Source of the DNA: Bowmanella dokdonensis
Lineage (GTDB): Bacteria; Pseudomonadota; Gammaproteobacteria; Enterobacterales; Alteromonadaceae
NCBI RefSeq assembly: GCF_017254865.1
Contig: NZ_JAFKCV010000006.1
Span: 174,111 to 238,110, forward strand
DNA: 64,000 bases
Reading direction: 5' to 3'
Shown here: one piece after another, positions 9,535-18,342 of the stretch
Layout of the letters: each line of letters starts with the position of its first letter
Numbering within the stretch: position 1 is the first letter of the stretch
Translations under genes and position numbers: made by a program
Notes under the pieces: model-generated
Seen by the model: the letters and a program-made list of their open reading frames with translations, nothing else
Databases searched by the model: none
What the model was told of the DNA's origin: nothing

Positions 9535-10980
9535 TCAGTTATCCATCGGCAGGCAATTCTGATAGAGAGCCTGGTAGTTGAGAGCTGCGTCATACCAGGT
9601 AAAACGATGGCGCATGGCACGCTTTTGCATCTGCACGAACTCATCCGGATACTCGTGGTAAAACAGCAGGGCACGGCGTACGCAGTTGAGCAGCGCCGAA
9701 CTGTCCGGCGCTTCAAACATAAAGCCGGTGGCCTGTTCAGGCAGCATCTGCAGATCCAGCACAGTGTCGCGCAGCCCCCCCACCGCCCGCACTATGGGGA
9801 TGGTGCCAAAGGCCAGACTGTACATCTGGTTCAACCCGCAGGGTTCAAACAACGATGGCATAAGAAAAAAATCGCAGCCGGCCTCCAGCATATGGGCAAT
9901 CCGGGTGCTGAAATCGTCTCTGAACACCAGTTTGTCAGGATGCTGGGCAGCATTGAACTGCAACACGTCACTGATAACCGGGTCGCCGGTGCCGATGACC
10001 AGCACCTGGACATTGTGTTGCAACAGCTGGCCCAGGATGGGCAACAGGTAGCCAAAGCCTTTTTGCTCGGTGAGGCGGCACAACATGCCGATCAGCGGCA
10101 CCCCGTCTTTAACCGGCAAGCCCACCTCTTCCTGCAGCGCCTTTTTGCAGACTTTTTTGCCTTTGAGGGACTCAGAGTTGTAATTAGCCGGCAACCAGGT
10201 ATCGGAGGCGGGGTCCCACTGCTGGTAGTCACAACCGTTGAGAATGCCGGTGACATCATTGGCGCGGCTTTGCAGTTCATGGTACAGATTATGGGAGCCC
10301 AAGGGGGTCAGCAGTTCCCTGGCGTAATTGGGGCTGACCGCATTGATTTTGTCGGCATACACAATGCCCATCTTCAGAAAGTTAAGGTTGCCATGACTGT
10401 CTATCTGCGCCGCCAGCTCGCTATGCGGACGCAAAAAGGGAATATCGGCAAAACGGTAACTGCCCTGGTAAGCGCCATTGTGGATAGTCAGCAATGATTT
10501 GGTGCGGGCGAAGAAACCGCTCTGATCCCGCTTGATGAAATAGCTGCACAGACTGGTATGCCAGTCATTGCAATGAATGATATCGGGCTGGAAATCCACC
10601 GCCCTGGCAGTCTGCAAAGCCGCCAGCGAGAAGAAAGCAAAACGTTCAGCATTGTCCCCAAAGGGCTGGTAACCGTCGGAATACAACCCGGCCCGGTGAA
10701 AATAGTCGGGATAATCCACGCAGTACACCGGTACGGATTCCAGCTCCAGCCGCTTGATATTAAAACGGTATTCTTTGTCGCCGGCATGAACCTGCTGTTC
10801 ATCTGACACATTTTCCAGCTTGAACTTGTCCGCCAGTTGCTTGTAATAGGGTTTAACGATGCGTACATCATGGCCCAGCGATCTCAGGGCTATTGGCAGG
10901 GATTTTGCCACATCGGCCAGGCCACCTGTTTTGGCCAGATCTTCCACTTCAGAAACAACAAAGAGAATTTTCATCAACAT
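9535..10980 (-). CDS. glgA: Glycogen synthase GlgA
   Basis: A 481-residue GT5 glycosyltransferase that extends alpha-1,4-glucan using ADP-glucose. The ADP-glucose-binding KTGGL motif is at residues 17-21, and the C-terminal donor-site motif FEPCGLNQMYSLAFGTIP is present. The length matches bacterial GlgA (about 477). Its start overlaps glgC by 7 bases, so synthesis of the sugar donor and its use are coupled. No branching enzyme or phosphorylase gene is in the window. Confidence 0.97.
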   Translation of the reverse strand: MLMKILFVVSEVEDLAKTGGLADVAKSLPIALRSLGHDVRIVKPYYKQLADKFKLENVSDEQQVHAGDKEYRFNIKRLELESVPVYCVDYPDYFHRAGLYSDGYQPFGDNAERFAFFSLAALQTARAVDFQPDIIHCNDWHTSLCSYFIKRDQSGFFARTKSLLTIHNGAYQGSYRFADIPFLRPHSELAAQIDSHGNLNFLKMGIVYADKINAVSPNYARELLTPLGSHNLYHELQSRANDVTGILNGCDYQQWDPASDTWLPANYNSESLKGKKVCKKALQEEVGLPVKDGVPLIGMLCRLTEQKGFGYLLPILGQLLQHNVQVLVIGTGDPVISDVLQFNAAQHPDKLVFRDDFSTRIAHMLEAGCDFFLMPSLFEPCGLNQMYSLAFGTIPIVRAVGGLRDTVLDLQMLPEQATGFMFEAPDSSALLNCVRRALLFYHEYPDEFVQMQKRAMRHRFTWYDAALNYQALYQNCLPMDN

Positions 10981-12197
10981 CCAACCTTCATGCCCTTGGC
11001 CACCACGACCAGCCCTTCATCCGTTACCGTCAGCCCCCTGGCCCTGTCCTGCTGAGGATTAAAGCCAAGCTCTGTGCCTGGCGCAATCACCACGCCCTTG
11101 TCGGTAATGACCCGTTTCAGACAGCAGCCCTCACCGATTTCGGCCCTGCCGAGCATAACGCATTCCTGCAGCCTGGAGCCAGCCCCCAATTGCACGTTGA
11201 ATCCCAGCACCGAGCGTTCAACCCGCGATCCCACTACCCTGCATCCGGAAGAGATAATGGAATTGAGTATGGAAGAATGGTTACCCTGTCGATCCGCCAG
11301 GATACGTGCCGGCGGAACAGGCGGATGATAGCTGCGCAATGGCCATCTGGGATTGTTCAGCTCAAACGCCGGCTCACAGGCCAGCAAATCCATATGCGCC
11401 TGCCAGAAAGAGTGCAGGGTGCCCACGTCCCGCCAGTAATGTTGATTTATTTCGCCGTCAATGGTGTTTTGCGTGAAATCATACACGTAGACAGGCTTGT
11501 CACGGTAAAGACCGGGGATAATGTCGTGGCCAAAATCATGGGTGGATAGTTTGTCTTCAGCATCTGCGTAAAGCGACTTGTAGAGGACCTTGGCGTCAAA
11601 CACGTAATTGCCCATGGAGACCAGGGCAGTATGGGGATCATCAGGCAGGGCTTTGGGCTTGTCAGGCTTTTCCTCAAAGCCCACCATGCGGAATTTCTCA
11701 TCCACCTCAATAACACCGAAACGATGAGCCTGGCTGACGGGCACCCGGGTAGCGCAAACTGTCAGAGCGGCCTGCTGCTTTTCGTGGAACCGCAGTACCT
11801 GGCGTACATCCATTTTGTAGATATGATCGCTGCCGAAAATGCAGACATGATCAGGATCATGGCTCTCAATCAGGCGGATATTCTGGTAAATAGCATCGGC
11901 TGTACCCTCGTACCAGCGTTTGCCCATACGCATCTGCGCGGGAATGGCATCGATGAAATTGCCGGTCAGGCCGGATAGATACCAGGCCTGGCGCAGGTGG
12001 ATATTCAGTGACTGGGATTTGAACTGGGTCAGCAGGTAAATCTTCAACAGGTCGGAATTAACAAAATTGTTGAGAACGAAGTCCACCAGCCTCAGGGCGC
12101 CGGCAAATGGCACGGCGGGCTTGGTTCTTGTCTGGGTCAGGGGATGCAGGCGGGTACCGGCACCGCCGGCCAGGATCATTGCAAGGGTTCGGGCCAT
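10974..12197 (-). CDS. glgC: Glucose-1-phosphate adenylyltransferase GlgC
   Basis: A 407-residue enzyme that makes ADP-glucose from glucose-1-phosphate and ATP, the committed step of glycogen synthesis. The N-terminal pyrophosphorylase signature LAGGAGTRLHPLTQTRTKPA is followed by the substrate-binding segment GTADAIYQNIRLIE. A left-handed beta-helix-like allosteric domain fills the C-terminus. It is the first gene of the operon glgC-glgA-small exported protein. Confidence 0.97.
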   Translation of the reverse strand: MARTLAMILAGGAGTRLHPLTQTRTKPAVPFAGALRLVDFVLNNFVNSDLLKIYLLTQFKSQSLNIHLRQAWYLSGLTGNFIDAIPAQMRMGKRWYEGTADAIYQNIRLIESHDPDHVCIFGSDHIYKMDVRQVLRFHEKQQAALTVCATRVPVSQAHRFGVIEVDEKFRMVGFEEKPDKPKALPDDPHTALVSMGNYVFDAKVLYKSLYADAEDKLSTHDFGHDIIPGLYRDKPVYVYDFTQNTIDGEINQHYWRDVGTLHSFWQAHMDLLACEPAFELNNPRWPLRSYHPPVPPARILADRQGNHSSILNSIISSGCRVVGSRVERSVLGFNVQLGAGSRLQECVMLGRAEIGEGCCLKRVITDKGVVIAPGTELGFNPQQDRARGLTVTDEGLVVVAKGMKVGC

Positions 12198-12377
12198 TTT
12201 CTCTCCGGAGGTTGATCGTTACGGGGTAACACCAGGCGCCGCCGGCAAGGGCCCATGGCGCCGGTCACCGGTGGAATGGCAAGTATAGTCAAGACGGCCC
12301 GTAACAAGGTCCCGGCTGCCTGATCCAGATCAGCTTCCAGCGGTTTACTCTTCTGTCCCCGGATATCCTGCCGCGGG

Positions 12378-12626
12378 TCAGGCGCTGCGTCTGAGCGACG
12401 GCTGATTCAACCTGCACAGGTCGAATTGATGCTCGCTGATCTGACGAAGCAACCAGTCACGCTCCAATTCGTGCTCATAGCGGAATTCAGGTTCTTCGAG
12501 CATCAGTTCGTTGCAGAGTGTGACCCTTGCCTGAAGTTCACACAGACGTTGTTCAACAGCCGCTACGGCAGCACTGCGGCCAAACCGGACAGGGATAGTA
12601 TCGAACAGCACATTTGCATCTGACAT
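12378..12626 (-). CDS. Conserved small cytoplasmic protein, unknown function
   Basis: An 82-residue acidic, Leu/Glu-rich protein starting MSDANVLFDTIPVRFGR. The start at this ATG is favoured over an upstream one because GGAGGA lies about 7 bases before it. The predicted structure is mainly two helices (AVEQRLCELQARVTLC and FRYEHELERDWLLRQI). No family is recognised. It is flanked by short gaps and appears monocistronic. Confidence 0.55.
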   Translation of the reverse strand: MSDANVLFDTIPVRFGRSAAVAAVEQRLCELQARVTLCNELMLEEPEFRYEHELERDWLLRQISEHQFDLCRLNQPSLRRSA

Positions 12627-12846
12627 GGGGATCTCCTCCAAGCTAATTCCAGTAAGGCTAATCAATTTCGATGCCAGTTCTGATGGGACGGCGGACAGCG
12701 CCCACCAGCCCAGTCGAACAGGGTGGCCAAGGCTAAACATGAGGTGTGACAAGGGTATGACGGGTTGGGGAAGTCAGCAGCTTGCTGCAAGGATTTGAGC
12801 GCAAAATGGGCGGGTTTGCACCAAAGGGATGCACCCGCCTGATCCG

Positions 12847-13878
12847 TCAGCGTTGGCAGCGATAGACCCGGAACTTGGGTGTGTCAGCCAGGGTGGTGAC
12901 CTTACCCAGACTCTGTTCCAGTATCGGGGGATATTTGAGGAAACTGTTGGCCACCAGATACAATGGCGCGCCTGGCGTCATCATGGCCGGCGCCTGACGA
13001 ATAAAATCCTCAACGACCTGATAGTCGGTATTCAGACCGGTATGAAAGGGTGGATTGGTATAGATGGCGTCGAACTGGCCTTCCAACTGCCTGAGGCCGT
13101 GGGAGGCAACCACTTCGGCCCGGATGCCGTTTATGCTGGCACTTTGCTGGGCACAGTGCAGAGCCAGGGCACTGACATCAGACATCAGCACCTTGGCCAC
13201 GGGGTTCTTCAGACCCAGGAAACAGCCGATAACACCCGCCCCGCAGCCGAAGTCCAGCAATCGACCGGTAGGGACCTTTTGCACTTGTTCCAGCAACAAC
13301 CGGGTAGCGGGATCCAACGCGTCCTGACTGAATACACCCGGCAGACTGACGACCTGATACTGCAGATCGGCCACAGAAATCTGTATCTTTTTCTGCCATT
13401 CATCCAGCCTGAATGGCTTGCCCTGCGTCTCAACAATGGCGCCAAACAGGGCGCAATGACGTGCCGAGTCGAGCTTGTTGCACTGAGTAGCGTAGGGCGC
13501 CAGCAGTTTGGGGGCGCTTTTGACCCCGCCCTTGTTGTCACCCACCAGCAGCAACTGGCCGCCAGGCTTCAGGCAGTGAACCAGGTTGGCAATCAGCATC
13601 TGCGCCTGTTCTTTGGCCTTGGGCATATAGATCACTATACCGTCAAACTGGGACCCGGCCGGGTAACCGGCGGCAAACTTATGCAACTTGCCGTTGCCCG
13701 ACTGACAAGCCTGTTGATAGATATCCAGGTACTGGTGGAAACCCTGCACTTCCCCCCCCAGCTCGCGGAAAATCTGGGCGTCCAGTGGGTTGACCAGCAA
13801 CCAATGCCCCTGACTGAACAGGTCGCGGCTGCGCAGCAATAACTGACTGGCGGTACTTAGGGCGTGTTTATCTTTCAT
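12847..13878 (-). CDS. rsmC: 16S rRNA (guanine-1207-N2)-methyltransferase RsmC
   Basis: A 343-residue class I SAM methyltransferase with the tandem N-terminal non-catalytic and C-terminal catalytic halves of RsmC, which modifies G1207 in 30S subunits. The catalytic NPPF motif lies in DAIYTNPPFHTGLN, preceded by LLDFGCGAGVIGCFLG. The start MKDKHALSTAS gives exactly the length of E. coli RsmC; an in-frame upstream start adds seven residues without family support. The bases around this start are repeated in inverted orientation about 280 bases upstream. Confidence 0.92.
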   Translation of the reverse strand: MKDKHALSTASQLLLRSRDLFSQGHWLLVNPLDAQIFRELGGEVQGFHQYLDIYQQACQSGNGKLHKFAAGYPAGSQFDGIVIYMPKAKEQAQMLIANLVHCLKPGGQLLLVGDNKGGVKSAPKLLAPYATQCNKLDSARHCALFGAIVETQGKPFRLDEWQKKIQISVADLQYQVVSLPGVFSQDALDPATRLLLEQVQKVPTGRLLDFGCGAGVIGCFLGLKNPVAKVLMSDVSALALHCAQQSASINGIRAEVVASHGLRQLEGQFDAIYTNPPFHTGLNTDYQVVEDFIRQAPAMMTPGAPLYLVANSFLKYPPILEQSLGKVTTLADTPKFRVYRCQR

Positions 13879-13882
13879 ATTG
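13857..13882 (-). repeat. Left arm of inverted repeat covering the rsmC start
   Basis: This 26-base stretch contains the rsmC initiation codon and first seven codons. It is matched with one mismatch, in opposite orientation, by positions 14156-14181. Similarity continues more loosely outward: CTTATTTAG followed by ACTAAAC occurs in both copies. Confidence 0.8.
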
Positions 13883-14155
13883 GCCTCTGTTGAGAGCAAA
13901 AAAAGTATTCAATCAAGGCGAGTAACGCCGTTTAGTCATCTAAATAAGTTGGGAGCAACGCAGAGTGAATGCTTTTTAGCCTCAACCCTCCGGGCCGGGG
14001 TCATTTTTACTCGTATCATCCGTAATACTCTCCGAAAAGCGGCCAGCCAAACTGTTCCAATGGGTTCCATTCCCATTGGTCAGTCGCTTATTTAGGCCCA
14101 CTAAACCGCACTCCTTCTTCCTTGCCGGGCAAAAAAATGACCTCCAGCAAAGGGA

Positions 14156-14181
14156 CAATATGAAAGACAAACACGCCCTAA
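14156..14181 (+). repeat. Right arm: inverted partial copy of the rsmC start
   Basis: It reads ATGAAAGACAAACACGCCCT on the plus strand, nearly identical to the minus-strand start of rsmC, and ends two bases before the trmB stop. After these codons the frame reaches a TAA stop at once, so it is not a gene. It looks like a remnant of an inverted duplication that carried the rsmC leader and first codons. Confidence 0.75.
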
Positions 14182-14183
14182 CA

Positions 14184-14900
14184 TCAGGCAATCCTTTCGA
14201 ATAGTAAATCCCAGACTCCATGACCCAGCCTGTGGCCCCGTTGCTCGAATTTGGTCAGCGGACGAAAATCCGGTCTGGGCACATAGTCTCCGCTTTGGGA
14301 CAGATTGCGGTAACCTTCGGCCTGGCCCATCACCTCAAGCATGTGTTCGGCATAGTTTTCCCAGTCGGTCGCCATATGCCAGACACCTCCCGGGGCCAGT
14401 TTCTGACGAACCTTTTGGGCAAACTCCGGCTGCACGATACGACGCTTGTGGTGACGCTTCTTGTGCCAGGGATCGGGGAAATACAGCTGCAGCCTGGTCA
14501 GGCTGTTATCCGGGATGCACTGGGCCAGCACTTCCACCGCATCATGCTCAAACAACCGCAGATTAGTCAGGCCGGCTTCTCCGGCATCCATCAGACAGAC
14601 ACCGATACCGGGTCGGTGTACTTCGATACCGATAAAATCTTTGTCCGGCTCGGCCATGGCCATTTCCACCAGCGATTTGCCCATGCCAAACCCTATTTCC
14701 AGCACTACCGGGGCCTGACGGCCAAAGACCTGGCCGAAATCCAGCATGCCCTGTTCTATGGACAGACCCATGGCCGGCCAGTGGCTTTCGATGGCGCGGG
14801 CCTGGCCCCTGGTCAGCCGCCCTTCGCGCTTGACGAAGCTGCGGATCTTGCGAATATAGACGCTCTTCTCAGGCGCCTGGTCATGCTGCTGTTCGCTCAT
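14184..14900 (-). CDS. trmB: tRNA (guanine-46-N7)-methyltransferase TrmB
   Basis: A 238-residue SAM-dependent enzyme that forms m7G46 in tRNAs. The SAM-binding motif [15 protein letters not shown], the [10 protein letters not shown] segment and the [19 protein letters not shown] signature are all present. The length is normal and the start follows [12 protein letters not shown]. The gap to the next gene downstream (rsmC) contains the inverted rsmC remnant rather than an operon junction. Confidence 0.96.
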   Translation of the reverse strand: MSEQQHDQAPEKSVYIRKIRSFVKREGRLTRGQARAIESHWPAMGLSIEQGMLDFGQVFGRQAPVVLEIGFGMGKSLVEMAMAEPDKDFIGIEVHRPGIGVCLMDAGEAGLTNLRLFEHDAVEVLAQCIPDNSLTRLQLYFPDPWHKKRHHKRRIVQPEFAQKVRQKLAPGGVWHMATDWENYAEHMLEVMGQAEGYRNLSQSGDYVPRPDFRPLTKFEQRGHRLGHGVWDLLFERIA

Positions 14901-14979
14901 GTGGAACTCTCGGTCAATTCAATTGGGAAGCTGGTGCCCGCAAAAGGCCGCGTATTATGCCCTGTTTGCCGGTTCAATG

Positions 14980-15684
14980 CTAAGGCTCCTGCAGCAGCCG
15001 GGTGAGGGAGGCGGCCAGGGCCTGAGGTTGCTCCAGAGGTAACATATGGCCCGCTCCGGCAAAGATCTCAAACCCCCTTGGGCCAATCTCCTGTTGCATG
15101 GCCTGCAGCCTGGCCAGCGGTGCCACCCGGTCTTCGGCGGCGGCCAGAATATTAATCACAAACGGAGCCCCTGCAAGGACACCGGTCAGATTCGGACGCT
15201 CGGATGCCGCACAGAGATGGTATTTTAACACCGCTGCGCCCAGATCCTGCTCCATCTCCCGTACTGTCTGTTCGGCCAGCTGCCGGTTGGGGCTGTCCGG
15301 GTTGACCAGCATGGCCAACCGTTCGGCTGACATGGGGCGGAACTGGCCTTTTTCGAGTGCGCGGATAATTTGCTTACGCTGTTTAACTTCCTCAACTGTC
15401 AGGCCCGTTGAGCAGAAACCAATCAACGTCAGAGAAGCCACCTGCTGCGGATTGTCTAAGGCGAAACGGCTGGCGATATAACCGCCCATGGAAAAGCCTA
15501 CCAGGTGCGCCTTGTCGCCTGCCGCGGCATGGTCGGTCAGGCCCAGCATCTGCTCCAGGGTCTCGGCCCACTGCAGGGGCACATAACGGCGATCGGCCAG
15601 TTGCATCTGCCGCCACACAGGCAACCACAGCCGTTCGTCACATTGGGTGCCGGGAAAAAAAATTACAGGTAACTGACTGGACAT
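14980..15684 (-). CDS. Alpha/beta hydrolase
   Basis: A 234-residue alpha/beta-hydrolase fold enzyme. The nucleophile elbow is GFSMGG, with the Ser near residue 66. The acid is likely the Asp in AAEDRVAPLARLQ, and the catalytic His is in GAGHMLPLEQP. The N-terminal FFPGTQCDERLW matches the oxyanion-hole region of esterase/lyase-like members. Substrate is unknown; it could be a carboxylesterase or a MenH-like enzyme, but no menaquinone genes are nearby. It is divergent from mutY, with 46 bases between the starts. Confidence 0.8.
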   Translation of the reverse strand: MSSQLPVIFFPGTQCDERLWLPVWRQMQLADRRYVPLQWAETLEQMLGLTDHAAAGDKAHLVGFSMGGYIASRFALDNPQQVASLTLIGFCSTGLTVEEVKQRKQIIRALEKGQFRPMSAERLAMLVNPDSPNRQLAEQTVREMEQDLGAAVLKYHLCAASERPNLTGVLAGAPFVINILAAAEDRVAPLARLQAMQQEIGPRGFEIFAGAGHMLPLEQPQALAASLTRLLQEP

Positions 15685-15730
15685 GAGATTCAGGACTTTT
15701 GTATTCAGCTTGGTATGATAGCAGCCTAAT

Positions 15731-16837
15731 ATGCCTAGCTGTAATCAGGACAACAAGTTGCCCTTACCCCATTTATCCTTTGCAGACAGGATCCTCGCCT
15801 GGTTTATGCGCCATGGCCGCAAGGATTTGCCCTGGCAGCAGAACAAGACCCCCTACTCCGTATGGGTGTCGGAAATCATGTTGCAGCAGACCCAGGTCAG
15901 CACAGTGATTCCTTTTTACCAGAAGTTTATGCAACGCTTCCCGGATGTGGTCAGCCTGGCCGATGCCCCCGAGGACGATGTACTGCATCACTGGACGGGC
16001 CTTGGCTATTATGCCCGGGCCCGCAATTTGCAAAAGGCCGCCCGGCAGATCCGGGACCAGCACCAGGGACAGTTTCCCCTGGACAAGGAAGCGGTAATGA
16101 CCCTGCCGGGTATCGGCCGGTCCACGGCTGGCGCCATCCTGTCGCTGGCCTGCCATCAGCCCCATGCCATCCTGGATGGCAACGTCAAGCGTGTACTGGC
16201 GCGTCATGGGGCCATAGCAGGCTGGCCGGGTGAGAAAAAAGTCGAGACCCGGCTCTGGCAACTGGCCGAAGCCCTGACTCCCGCCACAAACACGGCAGAT
16301 TACAACCAGGCCATGATGGATATGGGTGCCACCCTCTGTACCCGCAGTAAACCCAACTGTCTGCACTGCCCGGTACATCAGGACTGCCGGGCCTTTGCCC
16401 TGGACAGTCAAACGGAATTCCCGGGTAAGAAGGCCAAAAAAGCCCTGCCTGAACGCCACACCATCATGCTGTTGCCCAAATGGCAGAATCAGGTGCTGAT
16501 ATACAAGCGTCCGCCAACCGGGTTATGGGGCGGGCTCTGGGGATTTTATCAGGCAGACAGCGAACCACAGGTGGAAGAGCAGATACGGGCGCTGGGACTG
16601 GGCCAACACCGACGGCAGGAATTGTCCGGCTTTCGCCATACCTTCAGCCATTTCCATCTGCACATCCGCCCGCTGGTACTGGAACTGGCCAATGCTCCGA
16701 AGGTCGATGCGGTGCATGAAGATCAGCAGCTCTGGTATCAACTGGACCAGCCCGCCAATGTGGGATTAGCCGCGCCAACCCAGACACTTTTTAGTACACT
16801 GAGAAAACATCAGGCCGACAATGCAGGAGCGTTTTAA
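15731..16837 (+). CDS. mutY: Adenine DNA glycosylase MutY
   Basis: A 368-residue base-excision repair enzyme that removes adenine mispaired with 8-oxoguanine. It has the HhH-GPD core with the catalytic Glu in [12 protein letters not shown], the hairpin [13 protein letters not shown] and the catalytic Asp in [12 protein letters not shown]. The iron-sulfur ligands are spaced C-x6-C-x2-C-x5-C ([17 protein letters not shown]). A NUDIX-like 8-oxoG recognition domain fills the C-terminus. Its last base overlaps the first base of yggX; the mutY-yggX operon is conserved in gammaproteobacteria. Confidence 0.97.
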   Translation: MPSCNQDNKLPLPHLSFADRILAWFMRHGRKDLPWQQNKTPYSVWVSEIMLQQTQVSTVIPFYQKFMQRFPDVVSLADAPEDDVLHHWTGLGYYARARNLQKAARQIRDQHQGQFPLDKEAVMTLPGIGRSTAGAILSLACHQPHAILDGNVKRVLARHGAIAGWPGEKKVETRLWQLAEALTPATNTADYNQAMMDMGATLCTRSKPNCLHCPVHQDCRAFALDSQTEFPGKKAKKALPERHTIMLLPKWQNQVLIYKRPPTGLWGGLWGFYQADSEPQVEEQIRALGLGQHRRQELSGFRHTFSHFHLHIRPLVLELANAPKVDAVHEDQQLWYQLDQPANVGLAAPTQTLFSTLRKHQADNAGAF

Positions 16838-17109
16838 TGGCACGTAACGTATTTTGCCAGTACTTCAACAAAGAAGGCGAAGGGCTGGACTTTCAGCTCT
16901 ACCCGGGCGAGCTGGGCAAACGGATTTTTGACAATATATCCAAACAGGCCTGGGCTGAATGGCAAAAAAAGCAGACCATGCTGATTAATGAAAAAAAGCT
17001 CAATATGATGAATGCGGAACACCGGGCCTTTCTCGAGGAACAGATGGCCAAGTTTCTGTTTGAAGGCCACCAGGTGGACATTGAAGGCTATGTGCCGCCA
17101 AAAGATTAA
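16837..17109 (+). CDS. yggX: Probable Fe(2+)-trafficking protein YggX
   Basis: A 90-residue protein of the YggX family, linked to iron handling and protection of iron-sulfur clusters from oxidation. The conserved start [10 protein letters not shown] with Cys7, and [18 protein letters not shown], are present. The start overlaps the mutY stop by one base (TAATG). Being next to an iron-sulfur glycosylase fits its proposed role. Confidence 0.95.
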   Translation: MARNVFCQYFNKEGEGLDFQLYPGELGKRIFDNISKQAWAEWQKKQTMLINEKKLNMMNAEHRAFLEEQMAKFLFEGHQVDIEGYVPPKD

Positions 17110-17224
17110 CCTTTATGAGAGCCCCCGTCGGGTCCTTGTTAAAAGACAGAAAAGCGCTGACTGACACTTTTCACGTCCTTTTGATTATTCCTTGTGCAAA
17201 GGCACCAAAAGCATAAAAAAGAGG

Positions 17225-17253
17225 TTGACTTAACCGGTCGGAATCCGTTTAAT
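17225..17253 (+). promoter_or_regulatory. Probable promoter of tRNA-Phe
   Basis: TTGACT (17225-17230) and TTTAAT (17248-17253) are separated by 17 bases and followed by a GC-rich start region, about 50 bases before the tRNA. This layout suits a stable-RNA promoter. Confidence 0.5.
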
Positions 17254-17304
17254 ACGCACCCACGACGGCGCAGGCACCAGTTGCCAGCCAGTCAACCGAA
17301 TTTT

Positions 17305-17380
17305 GCCCAGATAGCTCAGTCGGTAGAGCAGAGGATTGAAAATCCTCGTGTCGGTGGTTCGATTCCGCCTCTGGGCACCA
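17305..17380 (+). tRNA. tRNA-Phe (GAA)
   Basis: A 76-base cloverleaf with an encoded CCA. The acceptor stem GCCCAGA pairs with TCTGGGC, the anticodon loop is TTGAAAA with anticodon GAA, and the T loop is TTCGATT. It is the left edge of an accessory zone; its 3' end sequence TTCGATTCCGCCTCTG recurs downstream as att-like copies. Confidence 0.97.
17358..17373 (+). repeat. att-like direct repeat within tRNA-Phe 3' end (copy 1)
   Basis: TTCGATTCCGCCTCTG, the T-loop and acceptor part of tRNA-Phe, is repeated exactly at 19465-19480. Shorter versions occur at 17540, 17732 and 20727. This is the pattern left by integration at a tRNA 3' end. Confidence 0.75.
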
Positions 17381-17430
17381 TATAAAAGAAAAGGCCCTGT
17401 CATCTGACAGGGCCTTTTCTTTTATATGGT
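17377..17430 (+). terminator. Long perfect hairpin terminator of tRNA-Phe
   Basis: A perfect 26-base-pair inverted repeat with a 2-base loop. The left arm begins inside the tRNA CCA end, and the right arm contains GGGCCTTTTCTTTTATATGG. The T-rich right arm fits factor-independent termination. The right-arm sequence recurs at 19503-19522. Confidence 0.85.
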
Positions 17431-17442
17431 CCAAAGCAGGTT

Positions 17443-17564
17443 GGATGAGAATCACCGCCTGGTTCGACAAAAATTTCTGGAAAATTTTTGGACGCCCATA
17501 GGGCGGGCCGCAGGCCGAGCCCCACGGACGGGGCGAGCATTCCGCCTCTGGCAGCCTTCAGCAA
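17443..17564 (+). repeat. Structured repeat unit A after tRNA-Phe
   Basis: It begins GGATGAGAATCACCGC and GGTTCGAC, contains a 9-bp hairpin with loop CTGGA (17468-17490), then GC-rich small hairpins, and ends GCATTCCGCCTCTGGCAGCC. Unit B, 189 bases downstream, has the same start, loop and end. The ends look like a tRNA-Phe T-arm split by a structured insert of about 85 bases. Confidence 0.75.
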
Positions 17565-17631
17565 ATCTCTTTCTGATATATGCTTATGCGCGAAAAGAAG
17601 GAGTCTTTTTGTTTTACGTGCCTCACAGGCC

Positions 17632-17754
17632 GGATGAGAACCACCGCGGTTCGACCAACTTGTCTGGAACAAGTTGGAACATCGGAGGCAAGACGATGGC
17701 CCGAAGGGCGAGCGCCAGGGAAGGGGCGAGTATTCCGCCTCTGGTAGCCTTCAG
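17632..17754 (+). repeat. Structured repeat unit B after tRNA-Phe
   Basis: It begins GGATGAGAACCACCGCGG and ends GTATTCCGCCTCTGGTAGCC. Its central hairpin (17655-17677) has the same CTGGA loop as unit A but a wholly different 9-bp stem that is still perfectly paired. The downstream small hairpins also differ in sequence yet pair. Confidence 0.75.
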
Positions 17755-17774
17755 AAAATTCTTGCTTGGCAACT

Positions 17775-17969
17775 CTACTGAAACTGAAACCTTTGGACCT
17801 CTTCAACGGTAACAGGCATCGTCAAACTATCCCCGTCCTCCAGGTAAACCAAAGTCAGCTCGACAGGATATGGCGACCATTCTTCAAGAAATTTGACCTT
17901 AGTGATCCGCATGGGTGTGTTATCCCAGCTAAGGCGGACAATATCCCCCGGCCCATAGTTGAATTTCAC
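17775..17969 (-). CDS. Small protein, unknown function (DUF2158-like pattern)
   Basis: A 64-residue protein with a GTG start; GGAAGG lies 8 bases before it. The N-terminal YGPGDIVRLSWDNTPMRITKV loosely recalls the DUF2158/YodC pattern (GD-V-L--G-P-M-V), a small beta-barrel, but the match is weak. The remainder alternates charged and hydrophobic residues. It is the only minus-strand gene in the accessory zone. Confidence 0.5.
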   Translation of the reverse strand: MKFNYGPGDIVRLSWDNTPMRITKVKFLEEWSPYPVELTLVYLEDGDSLTMPVTVEEVQRFQFQ

Positions 17970-18342
17970 TGCTCGAACCTTCCATTACACGCAACTATGA
18001 AAGATAGCCCAGTAAAAGCGAGAAGGTACTTCCAAAGGTCGGGCCATGCGGGTTCTTAGCGGCCCGACGAAAGCAATGTGCAAGACCCTGAAAAGCGTTC
18101 TTGTTGTTTTCTTCGTAGTCCACCAGCGTTGGGTCCTTACCGTAGTCTTACCGTAGCGGGTAATTCGGACCCCGGTTATAGGCAGCCTGAGATGAAAAAT
18201 CGTTTTTGGGCTTGTCCAGTCCAGTTAGCGGTGGGCATTGTTTTGCAAGGCTTGGTATTAAAGGGCTTCAGTCAATCAACCGGATATAGGCTAACTGGAC
18301 AAAGCTGGGCAAGTTGCGGCACCGGCAGTAGGATAGGCAAAA
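17970..18342. other. Non-coding part of the accessory zone with an 11-bp inverted repeat
   Basis: I see no credible gene in this stretch. GTCCAGTTAGC at 18219-18229 is perfectly matched by GCTAACTGGAC at 18290-18300, with a 60-base spacer. The repeat does not fit attC core rules, and its role is unknown. Confidence 0.5.

Noticed and set aside
13982..14221. 79-residue minus-strand reading frame between rsmC and trmB
   Set aside because: It crosses the inverted rsmC remnant and the end of trmB, and has no family resemblance.
18219..18300. attC-like palindrome
   Set aside because: The arms contain CTAAC/GTTAG but do not satisfy the RYYYAAC/GTTRRRY core spacing.
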